In this document: one piece after another, positions 12,409 to 21,905 of the stretch
Position numbering within the stretch: position 1 is the first letter of the stretch
Layout of the letters: every line of letters begins with the position of its first letter
Assembly (NCBI GenBank): GCA_001898935.1
Contig: MKVT01000008.1
Location: 62,001-126,000 of the forward strand
Direction of reading: 5' to 3'
DNA: 64,000 bases
Source of the DNA: Paludibacter sp. 47-17
Lineage (GTDB): Bacteria > Bacteroidota > Bacteroidia > Bacteroidales > Paludibacteraceae
Notes under the pieces: model-generated
What the model was told of the DNA's origin: nothing
Seen by the model: the letters and a program-made list of their open reading frames with translations, nothing else
Database searches by the model: none
Translations under genes and position numbers: made by a program

Positions 12409-14982
12409 ATGAAAAGAATACACACAGGAACGAAACTGGGGGTACGGCTCTTATTGACGCTGACCCTCGTGCTCACCGTTTTATCCTCCTGCCGGGAAGA
12501 TTATTTCTACGACGAAATTCTCCCCGAATGGTTGGGCGGTAGTATCTACGAGTATTTGCAAGAGGAAGGGGAGTATACCACCTACATCAAGTTAATCGAT
12601 GATCTGGGTTACACCGAAGTATTAAACCTGACGGGGAGTAAAACCCTGTTTGTGGCCAATGATGCTGCTTTTGCCGAATTCTACAAAAACAACGAGTGGG
12701 GCGTGAAGAAGTACGAAGACTTCACCCTGGCTCAGAAAAAATTGATTTTTAATTTTTCGATGATTAATAATGCTTATCTCATCGAAACCTTGTCGAACTA
12801 CTACGATGGCAGCGTTTACAACGAAGGTACCGCTATGCGCAGGCCTACCGCCCTGCAGGCTATCGATAGCATAGCCTACGAACAAGGCGATAAGCTGTCG
12901 GTGGGTAAGTATTTCAATTCGCGTCGCGACAAAGGGATGTATCTGCTGAAGGATCATACCCTTATGCCTACGGCGTATTTTACCCAGCGCTTTCTGTCGC
13001 GTCGCGGGATTACCAACGAAGATATGGATTATATCACGGGCGCTGTGTTCCAGGGAAAACAAGCCCGTGAAAACGGCGACGTGCATATTTTCGATACCAA
13101 AGTAATAAAACGCGATATTGTGTGTAAAAACGGTTATGTGCATGTTCTCGAGAAAGTATTGATTCCGCCTGCTAATATGGCCGCTCGTATCGAAACGAAT
13201 CCGAATACCAAGATTTTCTCGAAATTGCTCGAGCGTTTTGCAGCCCCTTATTACGACGCGGAAATTAACGTACGTTATCGTGAGTTGAATCCTTCGTTCA
13301 GCGATTCGATTTTTGTTAAACGTTACTTTTCGCAGCGGGGAGGTACGGTGGTAGCTCCGGGCTCTTCGGTGGCGGTTTCCAGCCTGTTGCCGTTTAGTCC
13401 GGGTTGGAACAGCTATTCAACCGGTGGTTCTGCCGCACTTCCAGGCGATATGGCTGCTATGTTCGTGCCTACCGACGAGGCGATGAATGCTTATTTCAAT
13501 GGTGGAGTGGGCGAGTTGCTGAAAAGCCGGTTCGGCAGTTGGGACAGTGTACCCGATAATATCATCATTCCGTTGCTGAAACGTCATATGCGTCCGTCGC
13601 TCATCGAATCGGTTCCCAGCCGCTTCAGCAAAATTGTCGACGACGAAAACTATGCGATTCCTGTCGAGAAATCGCATATTGTCGGAAGTTACACCGGTGT
13701 GAACGGTCAGATTTTCTACACTAACCAGGTGTATCCGCCGGTGGATTATATTTCGGTGTACAGCCCGGTGCTGCTGAGCGCCAATACCAAAATCATGAAC
13801 TGGGCCATCCGTATTTCATCGAGCAGTGTCGATGGTACTTTGTTCGAATTCTACAAGCTTTATCTGAACTCGTTGGTGAGCCGCTACAGCGTGTTTATTC
13901 CGACCGACGATTATTTTGAGCATTATGTCGACCCGATTGCTTACGGACAGGATGTTCCGGCGGTGCTTAAGTTCAAATACGTGGAGCGGAACAACTCGGT
14001 GATGGCTTATGTACATAAGTACGATAAGGTAAACGACATGGTTGAACCCGATCCGATCGATAGTATTTCGAGCACTACGGCGCCCAACTTCATTAAAAAC
14101 CGCTTGTGGGATGTACTCGATTCGCATATCGTGATCGGCGAGATCTCGGCATCGAAAAAATATTATGTTACCAAAGCCAATGATATTATTCGCGTGGATG
14201 GAAACGAACCGAATATGACGGTGAGTGGCGGCCGGAATATCAACCTGGGGACTTCGTCGAAAGTTACACGTGTGTTCGACCAGGCCAACGGCAAGACCTT
14301 CTTTATCAATAATTCCATTCAGCCCTCATTGCGCTCGTTGTATACGACGCTGGCTTCGAATCCGGAGTTCTCCGAATTCTTCGATATGTTGAGCAACGTA
14401 CCTTCCGACTATGTGGCGCAGATTTTCTATCCTCAGGGCGTCGATTATGCCGTGAAGTTCTTCAATGCCTACCGGTATACTGTGTATGTGCCTACCAATG
14501 AGGCTATTCGTGCAGCTGTGGGCAGCGGGAAGGTAAAAACATGGGAAGAAATAAACGATATGCCGGCCGGTGCGGCCCGTACGGCGGCTATCGAGAAAGT
14601 GGTTCGTTTCCTGAGGTATCATTTCCAGGACAACACGGTGTTCTTCGGCGATAATGTAAATGCGCTGTATCAGTCGGCCACCATCAAAACGGATGATGCC
14701 AAAACTCACTGGAATACTGCACGGAATAAATATTACAAAATTGGGGTGGTGGGAAGTGCCAATGCGATGGAGCTGACTACCGAAAACAATAAGAAAGCGA
14801 GTGTAACCTCCCTGCATAATATTATCGCGAAGGATTACTTGTTTGCCAAACTGCCGACTGCCTACAAAAACGTAGATGGAACCGGCCCTCTCAGCGGATC
14901 GAACTTCAATACTTCGCTCATCTCGACTTCCTCGTCGGTAGTGGTACATCAAATTAATAATATACTGACCTTTGAAGATTAA
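12409..14982 (+). CDS. Multi-FAS1 (fasciclin) surface lipoprotein A
   Basis: 857 residues with a lipoprotein signal (hydrophobic stretch then LSSC at about residue 27-30), so probably outer-membrane anchored. I see about four FAS1-like modules: about 45-255 (KTLFVANDAAFAEF ... NGYVHVLEKVL), about 260-445 (AAMFVPTDEAMNAY), about 465-650 (RYSVFIPTDDYFEH) and about 650-830 (RYTVYVPTNEAIRA ... SVTSLHNIIAKD). The motifs match the H1 and H2 boxes of fasciclin domains, which mediate adhesion in other proteins. The gene lies 20 bp after the GH128-like gene and 13 bp before SusC, so it is co-transcribed with the transporter. Its place suggests a surface glycan- or glycoprotein-binding role, but this is inference; no enzyme motif is present. 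Confidence 0.85.
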   Translation: MKRIHTGTKLGVRLLLTLTLVLTVLSSCREDYFYDEILPEWLGGSIYEYLQEEGEYTTYIKLIDDLGYTEVLNLTGSKTLFVANDAAFAEFYKNNEWGVKKYEDFTLAQKKLIFNFSMINNAYLIETLSNYYDGSVYNEGTAMRRPTALQAIDSIAYEQGDKLSVGKYFNSRRDKGMYLLKDHTLMPTAYFTQRFLSRRGITNEDMDYITGAVFQGKQARENGDVHIFDTKVIKRDIVCKNGYVHVLEKVLIPPANMAARIETNPNTKIFSKLLERFAAPYYDAEINVRYRELNPSFSDSIFVKRYFSQRGGTVVAPGSSVAVSSLLPFSPGWNSYSTGGSAALPGDMAAMFVPTDEAMNAYFNGGVGELLKSRFGSWDSVPDNIIIPLLKRHMRPSLIESVPSRFSKIVDDENYAIPVEKSHIVGSYTGVNGQIFYTNQVYPPVDYISVYSPVLLSANTKIMNWAIRISSSSVDGTLFEFYKLYLNSLVSRYSVFIPTDDYFEHYVDPIAYGQDVPAVLKFKYVERNNSVMAYVHKYDKVNDMVEPDPIDSISSTTAPNFIKNRLWDVLDSHIVIGEISASKKYYVTKANDIIRVDGNEPNMTVSGGRNINLGTSSKVTRVFDQANGKTFFINNSIQPSLRSLYTTLASNPEFSEFFDMLSNVPSDYVAQIFYPQGVDYAVKFFNAYRYTVYVPTNEAIRAAVGSGKVKTWEEINDMPAGAARTAAIEKVVRFLRYHFQDNTVFFGDNVNALYQSATIKTDDAKTHWNTARNKYYKIGVVGSANAMELTTENNKKASVTSLHNIIAKDYLFAKLPTAYKNVDGTGPLSGSNFNTSLISTSSSVVVHQINNILTFED

Positions 14983-14995
14983 ATAAGAAAGACGC

Positions 14996-17900
14996 ATGAA
15001 AACAAATATGAGAATTACGTATCTCCTCTTTATGCTTATGTTGATTCCCGGCATGACCACTGTATTGCGGGCACAGGGGAGCAATGACATTATCATTCAG
15101 GGTCAGGTGACTTCTTCGTCGGATAAACTGGAGATTATCGGTGCCAACGTATCGGAAATCGATGGAAACAACCGTGTTGTAAATGGTACATCGACCGACT
15201 TTAACGGTAAATTTGTAATGCGTGTCAAAAGCGCATCGAACCGTTTGTCGATCACCTATATCGGATACAACCGTAAGATTGTTGAAATAGGGAACCGCAG
15301 AGTCATCAATATTACTTTGGACGAAAGCGTGCAAACCATCCGTGCGGTAGAGGTTACGGCTACCCGCCGTTCGTCGCAGGGTGGTTTCTCCATTCCAACC
15401 CGTGAGTTGAGTACCGCTATTCAAACCATCGATACCAAGGAGTTTGAAGGTTTGCAGGTGTCGTCGATCGACGAAGCCTTGCAGGGACGTATTGCCGGCT
15501 TGGATATCGTGGCTAACTCGGGCGACCCGGGTAGTGGTACCTCGATGCGTATTCGCGGGGTAACCTCGATCAACAGCAGCAGCGAGCCGCTGATTGTAGT
15601 AAACGGTGTGCCCTACGAAGTACAGATAGATCCGAACTTCGACTTTGCGAACTCCAACCAGGAACAATATGCCAATATGTTGAGTATCAACCCCGACGAT
15701 ATCCTCGAGATTTCGGTGTTGAAGGATGCCGCAGCGTCGGCCATCTGGGGGTCGAAAGGAGCCAACGGGGTGTTGATGATCACCACCAAACGTGGTCTGG
15801 CCGGCCCGACCCGCGTTGAATACTCGTACCGTTATACCCTTACCAAGCAGCCCCGCGGCCTGAATATGCTGAATGGTGACGATTTTACCATGTTGATGAA
15901 ACAAGCTTATCTTAATCCCCGTCAGGACGATAATGCTACCGATATCGACGAATATAACTACGATCGTAACTTTCCCGATTTCGAGAATTTCAACAACAAT
16001 ACCGACTGGGTGGGTGCCGTTACTCAATTGGGTGCCGTCCACGACCATTATGTAACCATCTCGGGTGGTGGCGAACGGGCTCGTTTCCGTGTATCGGGAG
16101 GATATTTCAACCAGCGCGGTACCGTCATCGGACAGGAGCTTCAACGTATATCGTCGCGCGCCTATCTCGAATATTCGGTATCCGATCGGATCAAATTTAT
16201 TTCCGAATTCTCGCTTACCAATTCGGACAACCTGCGTAACTACGAGAACCTGCTGGGGATAGCTTATCGCAAAATGCCCAACGTAAGTATCTATGCACAG
16301 GATGCCCTGGGTAACAATACCTCGTCGTACTACAACATTCCGCGTACTTCGGGACTCGACGACGACCAGAAAAACCTGCGTAACCCGGTTGCACTGGCCA
16401 ACCTGGCTACCAACCAGCTCAAATCGTTCCGTATCCTGCCTACCTTCCGCCTGCAGTACGATCTCGTAAAACCGGAAGACGGACGGTTGAAATACGAAAT
16501 GTATGTGTCGTTCGACATCAACAACAGCAAAACCACCATGTTCCTTCCGCAGGAAGTGTCGAACCTGGCGTGGTTCGAATCGGGCGTGAACCGTGCCGAA
16601 AACTCCGACCGCGAATCGCTCACAATTTATTCCGATCAGAACATTTCGTGGCAGCCTAAATTCGAAAGCAAGGATCACGATTTATTGCTCTACGGCTCGT
16701 TCCAGATCAACGTGGGTAACTCGGCCAGCCAATCGATGGTCAGCTACAGCCTGCCTTCGGGCGATGCAATCGATGCTTCGGGCTTCGGATACCTGTCGGG
16801 AGCCAATACCGCTCACGGATCGTGGCGCTCGCTGGCTTTCATGGCACGCGGACACTATTCGTACAAAGGACGCTATATCCTCGGCGGAACCATCCGTCGC
16901 GACGGAAGTACCAAGTTCGGTCCCGGTAATAAATTCGGAAACTTCCCCGCCTTGTCGGCCAAGTGGATTATTTCCGACGAAGATTTTATGGAACCCTCAA
17001 AAGACTGGTTAAGCACCCTGGCCATCCGCCCGTCGTGGGGGATCAGCGGTAACCAGCCCAAATACGAATACCTGCACTACAGCCGCTATGGTTTATACGG
17101 ATCGTATATCGATATGACTGCCGTAAAACCATTGTCGTTGCGCCTCAGCAATCTCAAATGGGAAACTACCCAATCGTTTAACTTCGGTGCCGACATCGGC
17201 TTCAAGGACGATACTTATCTGTTCGACATCAACCTGTATACCAAGCGTACCAAAGACCTGTTGTTCGAAAACGTGGCCATTACGTCGGCTTCGGGTTACA
17301 GTAATCTGCCTTACATTAATGGAGGTACCATGGACAACGTAGGATGGGAAGTGAACTTCTACTCGAACCGGTTTGTGAAATACAAGGATTTCAGCATCGA
17401 TTTCCGTTTCAACCTGTCGAATTACATGAATACCCTTATCGACCTGGATCAAACCCTGCTCGATAGTTACAACCGCGATTTCAATTACGCGAATGGTTCG
17501 TACCTTACCCGTGTACAGAAAGGGAATTCCTTCGGTTCGATCTACGGCTTCAAATACAAAGGCGTATACCAGTACGACCAGTATATTCCCGGCGTACAGG
17601 AAAATGCGCCGGTAGCCCGCGATGCCAGCGGTAATGTGATTCTCGACCAGGAAGGCAATCCGCGTCCTGTATGGTTCAACTATTACCAGAAAGGCGGAGG
17701 TTCGCGTTATATGTTCCGTGGTGGCGATGCTATTTACGAAGATATCAACAGCGATGGAAGCATCGACGAGCTCGATATCGTATATCTCGGTAACTCGAAC
17801 CCGAAAATCAACGGGGGTTTCGGGCCCACATTCCGCTACAAAAACCTCAGCATGAACGCCTTCTTCAACTTCCGTGTCGGAAATAAGGTGATCAATGCCG

Positions 17901-18289
17901 CACGTATGAATACCGAGAATATGTATTTCGATAATAACCAGAGCTATGCTGTTAACTGGCGTTGGCGTAAGGAGGGCGACATTACCGAAATTCCGCGTGC
18001 ATTGCACGAAGCCGGCTACAACTGGCTGGGAAGCGACCGGTTTGTGGAAGATGGTTCGTTCCTTCGTTTCAAATACCTCACGTTCAATTACGCAGTTCCG
18101 CAGAATACATTGAAAAAACTGAAGATCAGCCGGTTGAATTTTTATCTGACCTTCAACAACGTGGCAGTATGGACAAAATACACCGGTGTCGATCCTGAAG
18201 TAGGATACGGCGGACTGGGACTCAGTTACGACGACTCGCGCACACCGCGATCGAAAGATATGACATTCGGTGCATCAATTGGATTTTAA
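14996..18289 (+). CDS. SusC-type TonB-dependent transporter, first copy
   Basis: 1097 residues, normal for SusC/RagA. Signal peptide about 1-25, then a carboxypeptidase-D regulatory-like domain (about 35-110), the plug (about 130-270; DEALQGRIAGLDIV, STSMRIRG-type region, PLIVVNGVPYE, ISVLKDAAASAIWGSKGANG) and a barrel of about 800 residues ending in ASIGF. SusC proteins import oligosaccharides through the outer membrane with energy from TonB, with SusD as lid. The SusD partner follows after 15 bp; the FAS1 gene before it ends 13 bp upstream. Probable cargo: oligosaccharides made by the surface GH128-like enzyme. Confidence 0.95.
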   Translation: MKTNMRITYLLFMLMLIPGMTTVLRAQGSNDIIIQGQVTSSSDKLEIIGANVSEIDGNNRVVNGTSTDFNGKFVMRVKSASNRLSITYIGYNRKIVEIGNRRVINITLDESVQTIRAVEVTATRRSSQGGFSIPTRELSTAIQTIDTKEFEGLQVSSIDEALQGRIAGLDIVANSGDPGSGTSMRIRGVTSINSSSEPLIVVNGVPYEVQIDPNFDFANSNQEQYANMLSINPDDILEISVLKDAAASAIWGSKGANGVLMITTKRGLAGPTRVEYSYRYTLTKQPRGLNMLNGDDFTMLMKQAYLNPRQDDNATDIDEYNYDRNFPDFENFNNNTDWVGAVTQLGAVHDHYVTISGGGERARFRVSGGYFNQRGTVIGQELQRISSRAYLEYSVSDRIKFISEFSLTNSDNLRNYENLLGIAYRKMPNVSIYAQDALGNNTSSYYNIPRTSGLDDDQKNLRNPVALANLATNQLKSFRILPTFRLQYDLVKPEDGRLKYEMYVSFDINNSKTTMFLPQEVSNLAWFESGVNRAENSDRESLTIYSDQNISWQPKFESKDHDLLLYGSFQINVGNSASQSMVSYSLPSGDAIDASGFGYLSGANTAHGSWRSLAFMARGHYSYKGRYILGGTIRRDGSTKFGPGNKFGNFPALSAKWIISDEDFMEPSKDWLSTLAIRPSWGISGNQPKYEYLHYSRYGLYGSYIDMTAVKPLSLRLSNLKWETTQSFNFGADIGFKDDTYLFDINLYTKRTKDLLFENVAITSASGYSNLPYINGGTMDNVGWEVNFYSNRFVKYKDFSIDFRFNLSNYMNTLIDLDQTLLDSYNRDFNYANGSYLTRVQKGNSFGSIYGFKYKGVYQYDQYIPGVQENAPVARDASGNVILDQEGNPRPVWFNYYQKGGGSRYMFRGGDAIYEDINSDGSIDELDIVYLGNSNPKINGGFGPTFRYKNLSMNAFFNFRVGNKVINAARMNTENMYFDNNQSYAVNWRWRKEGDITEIPRALHEAGYNWLGSDRFVEDGSFLRFKYLTFNYAVPQNTLKKLKISRLNFYLTFNNVAVWTKYTGVDPEVGYGGLGLSYDDSRTPRSKDMTFGASIGF

Positions 18290-18304
18290 CAGCAGCAACG
18301 ATAT

Positions 18305-19927
18305 ATGAAAACAATGATGAAAAAATATATTCAGAAAACGATAGCTCTCTTGAGCTTGGTAGTGGTGGCTGGTTTCCTGTCGTCGTGCGATGAGTGGCTC
18401 GACCTGAAACCCGAGAGCGAAATCATCCTCGATGAGTATTGGCAGTCGGAAGCCGATGTGGAAGCTGTGCTGGCTGCGTGTTACCGTGGATTAACCGAAG
18501 AATCGGTGATATACAGGATGATGGTTTGGGGCGAACTCCGCTCCGACAATGTGGTCAACGGAAGCAGCTTCCCCAATGCCCGTTACGATATGCAACGATT
18601 AATCGAAGGCGACATCACCGCCAACAATGCATATACCTCGTGGGGTCCGTTTTACTCGGTGATCAATTATTGCAACAACTTGTTGTTTTATGCTCCCGAA
18701 GTAGTCTCCCGCGATAACAACTTCTCGCAGGCCGACCTCAATCGTGTGCGTGCCGAGGTTTTGGGAATCAGGGCGTTGACTTATTTTTACCTCGTGCGTA
18801 CATTCAAGGAAGTGCCTCTTATGTTGTCGGCTGTGACCGATGGCGACTCCACCTTGTACAACCTGCCCAAGTCGCCCGAGAATGTGATTCTGGATCAGAT
18901 TGTATCCGATTTGCTGGAAGCCAAGAAATATGCGCGTCTCGATTTCGGAAGCAATCGTGCCTACAATAAGGGCCGCATCACCTTGAATGCCGTCAATGCA
19001 ATTCTGGCCGATGTTTACCTGTGGAGAAGCGAGTACCAGAAGGCGGTAACGGTATGCGACGAGATTATTGCAACGCCTTCGCTCAAGCTGGTACAGGCCC
19101 CGCTCATGCTCACCCAGGTGTTTTACCTGGGCAACTCTACCGAAAGTATTTTCGAGCTGCAGTTCGACGACGATGTTCAGGCCAATGTGCCGGTGATCGA
19201 GTTATACGGTAGCAACGGTCAGCCCGAGGGTGAGTTTAGTTTCCCGGCCACGTTGGCCTACGACGAATACGAGAATAAACTGGGTCAGTACAGTCCGTTT
19301 GTGTACCGCGTTACGCAAACCGTGGTCGAAAGCGAAAAGGATATTCGTTCGAAAGACTTTTATCGTACCTACGGAGGTAAGTATTATATTTTTAAATATT
19401 CGGGACTGGCCCGCCAAACATCTTTGATAGAAGGGTTGAGCTCGTACCGGTATCGTTCGAACACTGCCAACTGGATTATCTACCGGTTGTCGGATGTGAT
19501 GTTGATGAAAGCCGAGGCTTTGGTGCAGCTTGCACGCCAGAGCGCTCCCGGCACCGAACTGCTTACCCAGGCGGTACGCATGGTGAATATCCCTTATCTG
19601 CGGGCCAACGAAGGTCAGGATTCGCTCATGCTGAACAATTATCAAACGGTCGATGCGGTTGAAAAGCTGGTGCTTCGCGAACGTCAGCGCGAACTGATGT
19701 TCGAAGGCAAGCGCTGGTTCGACCTGGTGCGTCTGGCGCGTCGCGAGGGATCCACTACCACGATGAATACCTATGTGGGGTATAAGGATCCGGGTTCGAC
19801 CAATAACCTGGGAGCACGTACGCTCGATGCGATGTATATGCCGATTTCACAACGCGAACTCGAAGCCAATCCAAAATTGGTTCAGAATCCGTTTTACAAG
19901 GATGAAAGCAGTTCGTCAACACGTTAA
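18305..19927 (+). CDS. SusD-type glycan-binding lipoprotein, first copy
   Basis: 540 residues; lipoprotein signal ending LSSCDEW, followed by the RagB/SusD pattern: an N-terminal TPR-rich half (YWQSEADVEAVLAACYRGL) and the conserved end LVLRERQRELMFEGKRWFDLVRLARR (here cited in part: RERQRELMFEGKRWFDLVR). It should sit on the outer surface as lid of the SusC encoded 15 bp upstream and pass glycan to it. The start could be nine bases later (second Met cluster) with little effect. The next gene, a FAS1 lipoprotein, follows within 25 bp. Confidence 0.95.
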   Translation: MKTMMKKYIQKTIALLSLVVVAGFLSSCDEWLDLKPESEIILDEYWQSEADVEAVLAACYRGLTEESVIYRMMVWGELRSDNVVNGSSFPNARYDMQRLIEGDITANNAYTSWGPFYSVINYCNNLLFYAPEVVSRDNNFSQADLNRVRAEVLGIRALTYFYLVRTFKEVPLMLSAVTDGDSTLYNLPKSPENVILDQIVSDLLEAKKYARLDFGSNRAYNKGRITLNAVNAILADVYLWRSEYQKAVTVCDEIIATPSLKLVQAPLMLTQVFYLGNSTESIFELQFDDDVQANVPVIELYGSNGQPEGEFSFPATLAYDEYENKLGQYSPFVYRVTQTVVESEKDIRSKDFYRTYGGKYYIFKYSGLARQTSLIEGLSSYRYRSNTANWIIYRLSDVMLMKAEALVQLARQSAPGTELLTQAVRMVNIPYLRANEGQDSLMLNNYQTVDAVEKLVLRERQRELMFEGKRWFDLVRLARREGSTTTMNTYVGYKDPGSTNNLGARTLDAMYMPISQRELEANPKLVQNPFYKDESSSSTR

Positions 19928-19951
19928 TCAGATAATAAAAGAAAAATGCAT

Positions 19952-21886
19952 ATGAAAATACAAGTTTCATTCTCAACAAAAGGGGTTGCGCTCCGGCTGG
20001 TGGCCGTTACGGTTGCCATTGTGTCGCTTTTCAGCTCCTGCGACCCCGATGAAGTAGGCGATAACCTGTACACCTTCACCGATCAGATGGCTGGTCAGTA
20101 CCTGAAGGATGCCGAAAATGCTCAATTCTCGGAATTTGCCCGGCTGCTTGATACCACCAAAGTGTTAGGGCTGCTGAATTCGTACGGTCAATACACCATT
20201 TTTGCACCTACCAACGAGGCAATGAAAGAGTTTTACGCGATTAAGGGGAAGAAAGGTCTGGCCGATTTTTCGCGCGATACTTTGCTTACCATTGCTTACG
20301 ACCACATTATTAACGGTACCAAGGTGCCTTACCTTAGTTTTATCAACGGCCGTTTGTCGGAAATGTCGATGAGTAACCGGTATTTCACCATTTCGTTCGA
20401 TAATAAGTCGGAGACCTTCGTCAACCGCACTTCGCAGATTCTGCGTAAGGATATTATGGTTCACAACGGAGTGATCCACTCCATCAATCGCGTGCTCGAT
20501 CCTGCGCGCGAAGGTATCGTTGAAGCCATAGCATCGAAACCGGAATACTCCCTGTTTTACGAGGCTCTGCTGGTTACGGCAATGGCCGACTCCTTGCTGC
20601 TCGATAAAGACGACAGCTATAATGCTGCCGATTACCGGAGTCTGATTACCACACCCAAGGAGTCGAACCAGTGGTTTTATCAGGATATACCCGCATTTCG
20701 CCGTTATGGATATACGGTGTTGATGGAAAGCAATGCCACCATGGCGGCACGGGGTGTCAACTCGCTCGACGATCTGGCTGCTTATGCCAAATCGGTGTAT
20801 GATCAGATTTATCCCGAGGATGCCGGCATCACCGACTTTAAAAACCGTCGCAACAGCTTGAACCGTTATATTTCGTACCATCTTATCAACAAGGAATTGA
20901 GTAAAACCAAGTTTATCGATGCCTACGACACCGATCATATGCTGAAAACGGTAGATATGTACGAATACATCGAAACCATGTGTCCGAACACCTTGCTGGA
21001 AGTTAAAAAAGACCGCGCCTCAGGCGAATCCAACTTGTTTAACGCCTACAATGCAGCTGCGGCAGTGCGTTTGCATCCAAGCAATTACGACTTTGAGTCG
21101 GACAACGGGGTGTTCCACGAAATCGACAAGCCCTTGTTGTACAGTGTGGATGTGGATGCTTATCTTTCGAGTAAACGCCTTCGTTTCGATGCGGCGAGTT
21201 TCTTCCCTGAGCTTACCAACAACAATATGCGGGGAAGCCGTTTCAATCAGAATTCGAATGCGTCGTTATACCGCGAACAAAGTTTGCATTACCAGATACC
21301 ACGCGGTTATATTTCGCGCATAAAGGCATCGGAACAAACGGTGGTCGGTTACCTGGCCGGGTATGCCCGTTTCCAGAATTACATGGCCGACGAGATTTTC
21401 CTTAGTGCATCGGCCGGTAAGTTGTACGAATTTACAATTACCACTCCGCCGATTCCGGCCGGTACTTACGAGATCAGATTCGGATACCTTACCAACGGGA
21501 AACGTGGTGTGGCTCAGCTCTATGTCGACGATATCCCGGCAGGTGTTCCTCTCAATCTGAACCTGACTGCCAGCGACGTGTCGATCGGTTACGAAACTCC
21601 GGGCTCGATCACAACCGACCCCGCAGGATTCGAGAACGATAAAATGATGCGTAACCGCGGCTATATGAAAGGTCCGGCTGGATTTAAAGTGGCTGAGGCC
21701 GGATGGACCTCGGGACAGAATGCACGGTACAGCGATGCCAATTTGCGTAAGATCTTAGGTACTTATCAGTTTGCCGAAGCGGGTATGCACGAGATTAAAG
21801 TGGTTGGCCTCAGTGGTGGCGAGTTTATGTTCGACTACCTCGAGTTTGTTCCTACCAGCGCCATCGAGTTCGAGGATATTTATTAA
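19952..21886 (+). CDS. FAS1 lipoprotein B with C-terminal beta-sandwich
   Basis: 644 residues from the ATG at 19952; a second ATG two codons upstream is equally possible. Lipoprotein signal ending LFSSCDPDE. A clear FAS1 module covers about 45-190 (YTIFAPTNEAMKEF ... MVHNGVIHSINRVLD). A second, more divergent one lies at about 190-400 (YGYTVLMESNATMA ... DNGVFHEIDKPL). The last 200 residues form a beta-rich domain with Gly- and aromatic-rich strands (ending EFMFDYLEFVP), reminiscent of a carbohydrate-binding sandwich. It follows SusD and precedes a shorter FAS1 gene. A structural or glycan-presenting role beside the SusCD complex is inferred; no enzyme motif is seen. Confidence 0.82.
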   Translation: MKIQVSFSTKGVALRLVAVTVAIVSLFSSCDPDEVGDNLYTFTDQMAGQYLKDAENAQFSEFARLLDTTKVLGLLNSYGQYTIFAPTNEAMKEFYAIKGKKGLADFSRDTLLTIAYDHIINGTKVPYLSFINGRLSEMSMSNRYFTISFDNKSETFVNRTSQILRKDIMVHNGVIHSINRVLDPAREGIVEAIASKPEYSLFYEALLVTAMADSLLLDKDDSYNAADYRSLITTPKESNQWFYQDIPAFRRYGYTVLMESNATMAARGVNSLDDLAAYAKSVYDQIYPEDAGITDFKNRRNSLNRYISYHLINKELSKTKFIDAYDTDHMLKTVDMYEYIETMCPNTLLEVKKDRASGESNLFNAYNAAAAVRLHPSNYDFESDNGVFHEIDKPLLYSVDVDAYLSSKRLRFDAASFFPELTNNNMRGSRFNQNSNASLYREQSLHYQIPRGYISRIKASEQTVVGYLAGYARFQNYMADEIFLSASAGKLYEFTITTPPIPAGTYEIRFGYLTNGKRGVAQLYVDDIPAGVPLNLNLTASDVSIGYETPGSITTDPAGFENDKMMRNRGYMKGPAGFKVAEAGWTSGQNARYSDANLRKILGTYQFAEAGMHEIKVVGLSGGEFMFDYLEFVPTSAIEFEDIY

Positions 21887-21905
21887 AATACGAAGTATTA
21901 GCAAC

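Noticed and set aside
14954-16678. Minus-strand open frame of 574 codons across the first SusC gene
   Set aside because: Opposite strand to a clear SusC; composition is that of a shadow frame.
21771-21905. N-terminal extension of FAS1 lipoprotein C
   Set aside because: It overlaps the preceding gene and would bury the lipoprotein signal that starts at 21906.
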